Shown: positions 52,001-61,000 of the stretch, one piece after another
Position numbering within the stretch: the stretch's first letter is position 1
Layout: the number at the start of each line of letters is the position of its first letter
Assembly: GCF_963676685.1 (NCBI RefSeq)
Contig: NC_092348.1
Location: 28,991,386 to 29,055,385, forward strand
Origin: Mytilus edulis
Taxonomy: Eukaryota; Mollusca; Bivalvia; Mytilida; Mytilidae
Direction: 5' to 3'
Length of the DNA stretch: 64,000 bases
The notes under the pieces: generated by a model
What the model saw: only the letters and a program-made list of their open reading frames with translations
Database searches by the model: none
What the model was told of the DNA's origin: nothing
Translations under genes and position numbers: made by a program

Positions 52001-55000
52001 CATGATATATTTAACAATGACTACTTATTATATCATTCATTATATAACAAATGTTATATGTTGTAGGCTGACAAACATGTCCCAATGCATTTAAGAAGGA
52101 AGATGAGAAATGAGAAACAGAAACCCAGACATTTTGAGATAATGCCTCCTACTGGTGTACTGATGCCAGGTCAAAGGCTAAATGTACAGGTTAAATTTAT
52201 GCCTACTGAAGAGGTATGTCAAATGAATTTTTCCTCATGAACTTTGTATTGTAAAAAGGAAACACAACAGTTGTATGCATTTCAAATCAAACCTCTCATT
52301 CAACCAAACTGTATGAACAGCGTTTGACTTTACAAAATAATGAATAACGCCAAAAACAACAATGGTCTAAATGCTCTTTTTTGGGGAACAATAATAAAAA
52401 ACTATATTGAGGTGACTAATACAATCCTGGGTATTCGAGTTAGTAATAAAATAGACCAATTATTCTATGTAAATTTTCATTCACAATTTGAAATTTAAAA
52501 AAAAATGCAAAGTAGTCACCTTCAAACACAAATCCTGTATTTTTTTAATAACTATGGCAACCCTGAAATGCATATAGGAAACAATATCTTTATACAATTA
52601 TTTTTCTCTTTCTAGAAATTCTATGAACAAAGAATTCCGATTAGAATTGCTCAGAGTAGTCAGAGAATTTTGTTGTTGTGTAGAGGTCAAGGACTTGAGC
52701 CAAGGTTAGAGTTTGAGAAAAGTCTGGTAGAATTTGGTCCTATTCTACCCCACAGTGTTGGAGATGAACAAGAAATCACAATAAAGAATCCTTGTTCTTA
52801 TCCAATCGAATTCTATAACTTGGAGTTCGATTCACAGTATTTAGAAGAAGAAAAGGTAATTATTCTGTCATATTCATATGTATATACACAGTACTCCATT
52901 TTATATCATGATTTGTTACTGTTGCTCTTGTTTTTTTTCGTCCAAAAAAAGTAAAAAAAAATATTTGTCAAAGCTCTCTTCTGATATCAGGTTAATTAGT
53001 GATAAATAAGAAATACCTTAATTTAGTCACAATTGATATGAAAATAGTGGAATCATTTTAATTTAGGATTTAGGAGTTGTTATATTGTTTAAACATATAA
53101 TTTCAAAGTTATATTTGCTATTGGATATATGATGAATTTGTTTTGAAAATGATAAAATTCTAAATGTTAATTAATTCAGGTTTTGAGGTTAATGAAAGGT
53201 TACGATGAATACAACACCATCTTACTTCCTCCAAGAAATTCAGGAGATAGGCTTCCACACGAACTTCTAGATTATTATGATGGTAAGCTATCTGATTTTA
53301 CACATATTTACATATATATATTTATTAAAAAGCTATTTAAATCAGTCTTGTAGTATTTTTTTCCAGAAGTTATAATTCAATGTTCATTAGTTCAAATACA
53401 TAAATTGAGATAGAGAAATGATTTTTTGAAAACATATGGGGATGTATTCACTTTTGAATAAAATTTTGGAATCTATCATGTAAACAAAGAAATTGTACTA
53501 TTGTAGAACAAATGAAGAAGCTTGAGGAGTCAGAACGTGCCAGAAAAGAGGCTCTTGAGGCTGCTGAAGCTGCTCGTAAGGAACTGGATGATGGTAATAT
53601 TTTTTTTTTATTTTAACAGTAAAAACATGCTTCTTTTGAAATGTTTCTATGGTTTCATTTTCTGTTAGAATCTGCAATTTTACCCATTCTACTGTTGATC
53701 AAGAAAGATCAGTTACTCAAGTTTTCTTTTTTCTCTTAATTTCTTTAAGCTACTTCCATTATAATTTTTAAATTGTAATATCTGGCGTTATACTGTTCTT
53801 ATAATTGTGTTCTTTCCATATGTAATATCAATTGTTTTGGACAATTTTTATTATAATTTTTACTGATAGCATATATAAAGTAAATTGTAACCATATTTTT
53901 TAACATTTTTTATTGTTTTACTTTAATCTCTAAGCGCTTTCAGTGAAACATATAGGTAAATGGGTTGTATTTTATTTTATTGTATCTGTCATTTTATTAT
54001 AAACGTTTATTATTGTTCTTAGCATTGGAATTAAAATTATTGTATTGAATATTTTATGCATGAGTTTTTAGTTAATTTCTTGAATATTTAACTAAGTTAT
54101 AACAAATAAAATTGACTGAATTTTAACTGTGCTGTGATCCTTTGATTTTTTGTTAAAATTAAAAATAATGTGAATTCTTACTTAAAATATGATTTAATTA
54201 TGAATATAGGAAGTTATTGGACATACATCAGTTTGTAGGTTATTTTCCAATAAAGCAGCAACCCAACAACCAAATAGAATTAAATATAAAAGACATCTGT
54301 CGTTTTAAAGTCTGTACTTTGTTACTGTGAGTTTCCAAATACAATAAGAATGCTTATCCAGCCTTATTAAATCATTTTTGTCGAGCTTTTGACTTAAGTC
54401 GAAAAAGCGAGACATAGCGATCCTACATTCTGTCGCCGTCTGCGTCGTTGTTGGCGGCGGCTTCCACAAATATTCACTCTGTGGTTAAAGTTTTTGAAAT
54501 TTTAATAACTTTCTTGAACTATCCTGGATTTCTACCAAACTTGGACATAATAAGCTTGTTTATGATCATAAGATAGTATCCAGGAGTAAATTTTGTAAAA
54601 ATAAAATTTCATTTTTTCTGTATTTTGCTTATAAATGGACTTAGTTTTACTGCCAGGAAACATTACATTCACTCTGTGGTTAAAGTTTTTAAAATTTTAA
54701 TAACTTTCTTAAACTATCCTGGATTTGTACCCAAACCTGGACAGAAGCTTGTTTATGATCATAATATAGTATCCTGAAGTAAATTTTGTGAAAAACAAAA
54801 TCATTTTTTCCCTTATTTTACTTATAAATGGACTTAGTTTTTCTTCCAGTTAACATTACACACAGTCTGCAGTTAAAGTTTTAAAAACATTTTTAAGGTT
54901 CTAAAACTAGCCTGGATTGTTACCAAAAATGGACAGAAGCTTCTGACAATCAAAGGATAGTGGAGAGGAATATTTTTATTGATTTTTTTCATCATTTTTT

Positions 55001-58000
55001 GTTGAGTGTGTGATAAACAGCAAAAGTAGGTGAGACACTGGGTTCCGCGGAACCCTTACAAATTTTTTATTTTGCTTATCCAGCCTTATTAAATCATAGT
55101 TTATTTACAGGAGAGGGTAGTGAAGGTGATGATAAGGATGATTCTGATGAGAGAACAGAAGCTGCTCTTGGTACATCACGTCTGGGGTCAGAACCAGCAG
55201 GAGATCTTTTAGATTCAGCAAGGAAAGAAGAAAGTGATGAAGGTATAAACACTGTTGTGGGAAATTTTTATCTGCTAAGAAAATTTGCAAACAAATCATT
55301 TTTTCTAGAAAAATAGAACACAGTTCTACAGTTCTTATTTTATACCAGTCTTGTTTGTATATGACTCAAGTATTCCAGTGTGATGGATAGCATCTGTTAT
55401 TTGGTACCTGTAGCTATCAAACTAGAAACATGAGGTTAACACAAAGCAACGTCAACAAAAAAGTTGCCCTTTTTGATGTATTTTCTTCTAATGTAAAATA
55501 AAATAATTTATATAATTGTTATTTTTCAATGAAATAGAAATAAAACCACATTCAAAATTAATTAAACATGAAAGACCTTTTCATAGTGAAAAAAGTTAAA
55601 AAAAATATTTTTTGAATATATTAAACTTATTGATATTTGCATTTTCAGCACAAGACTCGGCTAGCAGTATAGGTGTAGGAGAACTAGAGATAACACCAGT
55701 ATCAGCTGCCATTGCTAGACATCTAGGTATTGATCTGAGTCCAGAGGGGAAAGCAGCTCGTAACAGGAGGGGTATTTGTGTCATTGTACATGGAGCTCCT
55801 ATGTCAGGTAAGCATATATTATAAACTGTAAGTTCAAAAGTGTGTATGTATATATATAATTTTGATTATAAAACAATAGAAGAGAAAGTAAAATCAGAAA
55901 AAATATCTTTAAAGAATGACCTTTGATTATGAATATTTCTTGCTATATTAAAGGAACGACTACATAGACTCATATTTCAAACAGTGCACTTGTACATTGT
56001 AAATGACCAATGGTGACCTATAGTTGTATACACCAACGTATAGTGGTCATTGGTGTATATTAGTCTAATAGGTACTCACACAATATCTCATTATTTAGGC
56101 GGCTTCCTTGGCTGTGTAGTCTAGGTAGTCATCATTATAGAATAAGAAAATCTACATTAGAACCCTGAAAATTGGATGCTACACAAATCAGTACTTTATT
56201 TGATTCAACGATGGAGTTTCTCTATAGTATTTCACTTTAACAATTTGCTATATTTCATTGAAGGAAAAACAAGTACAGCTATTTCATTAGCTAAAAAATA
56301 TGAAGCTGCCATTTTAACAGTAGACCAAATAGTTGTTGATGCTATATCCAGTGGTAATACACCCTCTGGTATGAAGGCTCGTGCTCTATGTCAGGAGGCA
56401 GCCAGAAAGAGGCTTGAAGAGCTTAAATTATTAGAAGGAGATGAAGCTGAAAAGAAACCTGGTGGTCTTAGCATTGAGCAACTGACAGCTCACACACAGG
56501 GAACAAGTATGTATACATATACAACACATTACAATTTTAGAAAGAGATGGGTGATATAAGTGGAACGCTGTAAAACAAATTTGATGTCTATGTAGAAATT
56601 TGAATTTGAATTATTTTATTTATTGTGAGAGAACTATTGCAGATTACCAGCCAATAAAATGTGTTTTATTATATTATTATGCTTCAAAGTGATATATTTA
56701 TTTTAAAGATTTTATCAAAGCTAAAGATGGAGCATAACTGATTTGTAATTCAGCAGACATTTCATTTTAAAATCTACATCACATGAAGTGATGATCATTT
56801 TCATATTCATACTCAAAAGCATGTTTCTTTGGAATCTATAATATTGAAGAATTTTCTAATGATTTATAAGTTCTGTCTTGCAGATTTGTAGCCCTAAGAC
56901 TCCTGTGCTACTAAATGCATGTAAATTTCTATATATTAACCAGAGAGTGAATTATTTAATATTCTACTAATTATGATTTGAGTACCCAAATTTGTGAAAG
57001 TTTCTTGTATGCTTTCTTTATTTGTTTGGAGCATTGCTTATTGAAATATTTGCATGTGGCTTTGTTGTTAAACAGACTAAGATTGTAATTTCTGAAAATG
57101 AAATTTTGGAATTTGATGAAAGATATCTTTTAACAGTTATCTCCCCATTAAAATTCAATTTTAACTGACATAGGATTTTTATATGCATAACATGCTAACA
57201 CTTAACAAATATGAATGAATAATAGCATGCTGTGCACTTAACTTATGTCTGATCATTAAACATGTTTTGTTAGAGAAATCATTGTTTCCTTAAAAAATAT
57301 AATTTGTTATTTGACTTCTGTCGGTTCTGAGATCTCCAACAGGAAAATTAATTAAAATGATTGAATATTCTAATTTTAATGCATATTTTACACATTACTT
57401 ACATGATAATGGTAGTTCTGGGGACAAAAACTCCCTTACTGCTTTTGAAGATCAGTAACCCTATTTTCCTTTGATTTTTTAAAAGCTACAACAGATTTTA
57501 TTTGAATTTTGTATGATATTGTCTGCAAACCTTTCACATAATTGTGTTTATCCGTATGGAATCAGAAGAAATAAGGGAATTTTCAAAAGCTGTAGCTTAA
57601 GTATAGATTTAAAACACATATATTTTTAATTCTACCACTTTCAGTAAAACGTAAAGGTAAATTGAGAATAATTTCTTGTGTTTGTTATTCTTTTAATGTT
57701 CAATTTTGTTATAGGCGTTTGTATTTAATTATTTGAATATATTTTTTGCATGAGTTCACAGTTCATTTATTGAATATTTCACTTAGTTCTAACACTTAAA
57801 AAAGAAATGGACCATAAAATTAAATTTTCTGACAATGAAAGCTTTTACTACCGATTTAAACAATCTAACCAGAACCATAATCATTATCACATGTTCATCA
57901 TAGTCACATGACTAATTTTGTATTGTTTTGTTGTATTTACATCACATCATTTATTGTATTTTAGTGTTTTCCAAACTTGAAATGAAAGAAATGCAACTTT

Positions 58001-61000
58001 CAATTGAACCTTACAACTCTGTCTTTTTACTCATAAATTTGTGTACAAGAGTATTTGTGTAGTAATAATTTGTTTGTTTTTACTTTTTTGCCCCAAAAAA
58101 GATTTTAACTAACCGCATTTACAAATATCCTTTTTTGGTAACATGCACAGAATATATGGGTACAACAATTGTCAAAATACTTCCAAAAGGCAAAAACATT
58201 TTTTTTTTTAAAATTTGAATATTGTTTGAATTTATTGTATTCTGAAAAATTGAGTAAAGCACCATGTCCTATTCTATTGCCAAGGAAAACACTAGATGCA
58301 TTCACACAGTTTATTAGCTTGCTTCACTTAACACTTGTGTTGTCTTCTCTTGCCTTCCATAGCCAGTAGCATTGGAGTCCCACAGGCTACCTCTGTCATT
58401 TCCAATCGTAAAACAAGTACCGTTTCAGACGTGAAAGGAAAAGATAAACACCACCAGGGAAGCTTAGCTGGAGCAAAGACTGGTATCAACACATCTTCCA
58501 TTGATGGAGCAACTGGAAGTCAGGTAACATAAAATTAACAACCAGATATTATTTATCTCATTCTTGGTACCATGAAAGATGTAAGAAATAATTGGGTTGA
58601 AAAAAAATAGTATTACATTATCTTTAAAAACTCGAATAAAAAGTAAAATAACAAAAATACTGAACTCCAAGGAAAATTCAAAACGGAAAGTCCCTAATCT
58701 AATGGAAAATCAAAAGCTCAAACAAGTCAAACGAATGGATAACAACCGTCATTTTCCTGTCTTATAAAGCAAGACATGAATAATTACCATTATTATTTGA
58801 GCATATTTTTAGTTTCAGGGGATAGAATAACTAACTTTTTTTTTTGGGGGGGGGGGGGGGGGGGGCTTTGAATTCCAAAAGAAAGAAAGTCTAGAAATTT
58901 AAGAAAAAATTATTATTAAAGAATTGTGATTAGATATAAGAAGATGTGGTATGAGTGTCAAACCTAAAAATTTGTAATTAGTATACATTTATTTTGACAA
59001 TTTACCATCAAATCATGTTTACCATTGTTTATTAAACCTCATTATCAGATGGGAAGTAGAAGTCATATAACCACAGAACCCAGTACCAAGCCTAGTAAAG
59101 GCCGTGGGGAGGTACACAGTGTGAAATGTAGAAGCATATTTATATACATAAGATCTAACATTTTGGAAACTATTGCTTACCTTTTTTTCTTGAAATTTGA
59201 CGTAAAACAATGTTTTAAAAATCTTCTTATACTTACTAGATGTTAGTTTCCAAAGTGTTTTATAGAAGAGATAGTATTATTACTTTAGTTTTTATAAATG
59301 ATAACTTATGTTCAGTTTATGCAATATCAATTTTTTTCCCCACTTTTATTTGAACCCTAGAAGTGTGCCTATTTGGTTTGCAGTTTTGCATTATTTTGTT
59401 TTTTGTGAAGCAGGTTAACATCATTCATTTTTATCTACTTTTTATGTTGAATAGTGACATCATATATTACGCATGTTTCCATTTTAGTTTTTTCGCATGA
59501 GTTTGATTTAGATTGGTTTTATTATTGTTTTAATAAATAGAAAGATTATGTGACCCTTGATTGACCCAATGAAATTAAAAAAATATATACAGATTCAACA
59601 TAGACTTATTTTAGCAGCATTCCTATTTAGCTAAGGAAATAGATTTTGATCTTTAGAACCATTGGTTGAAATATGATTTGAGTAGGGTGCATGAACAATT
59701 CAATTAAATTTCTTCAGCATTGTTCACAATAATTTTAATCATAAGTCTATTATTTACATAACATGGTTTTTGTAAAGGAGATTCATTTGTTCTTCAGTTT
59801 TCAAATCTCAACTAGTTTTGTGTTGTCTGATAATTGAATAAAGATAAGTCAAAATTAGAACATCTTTAATATTTTCTTTGGATTGATTATGATATTACCT
59901 AAAAAAATTTACTTGTATGTAAAATGATAAGATTTAAGCTGATGTGATGAATTTCTTATTAGCAATGTCATGTTATCTGTGCTTTTGACTTTAGTGTGTT
60001 TTAGAATTTGATTCTGATAGTGCTTGATTTAAATACACAATTACAAGATGGTCATTACCCCTTTTTTCAACCTATCAGTTTTATTCATTTTGCCAAAAAA
60101 GGGGCATAGGGTTGTCTCTAAGGCAACATAAAATTGAGAATGGAAATGGGGAATGTGCCAAAGAGACAACAACCCGACCATAGAAAAAAACAACAGCAGA
60201 AGGTCACCAACAGGTCTTCAATGTAGCGAGAAATTCCCGCACCCGGAGGCGTCCTTCAACTGGCCCCTAAACAAATATATACTAGTTCAGTGATAATGAA
60301 CGCCATACTAATTTCTAAATTGTACACAAGAAACTAAAATTAAAATAATACAAGACTAACAAAGGCCAGAGGCTCCTGACTTGGGACAGGCGCAAAAATG
60401 CGGCAGGGTTAAACATGTTTGTGAGATCTCAACCCTCCCCCTATACCTCTGGCCAATGTAGAAAAGTAAACGCATAACAATACGCACATTCCTGAATGTA
60501 CCAGACCTTAAAAATTTTGGCTATGCTGGAACACTCACATCAACAAGTTAATATATACTCATTTTGTCACAAATTATTTCAGGTACCTAGCAGCCCTCCC
60601 CCTCTTGCTGCCCCTATTGCAAGAAGATTAAGTGTAAGTGCCAGTGTTGCTGGAGAGGAAGGCCTGATGAGCTGTGTTCTCCCAGAGGATCTGTTAGTAG
60701 AGATATTATCTGAACGACTCCAGCTCAATGACTGTCACCGTGGAGTAGTGTTCGATGGACTTGAGACATTGTTTGCTCAGAATTTATATACCACAGCTCA
60801 TGCTATTCTGAGATCATTGAACAATAGGAGATTTATTTACTTTATATCACTGAAATTGGATTATGCTAAATTAAAAGAACAAGAGAAGAAATCTCAGGAA
60901 GAGAAAGGTAAATTGTTTGTAGAAATTGTAGTTTTTCAAAGCAATAACATATTCTTGTAAGAAAAAAAAAAATAGATTAACATTAACAACTTTTTTGTAA

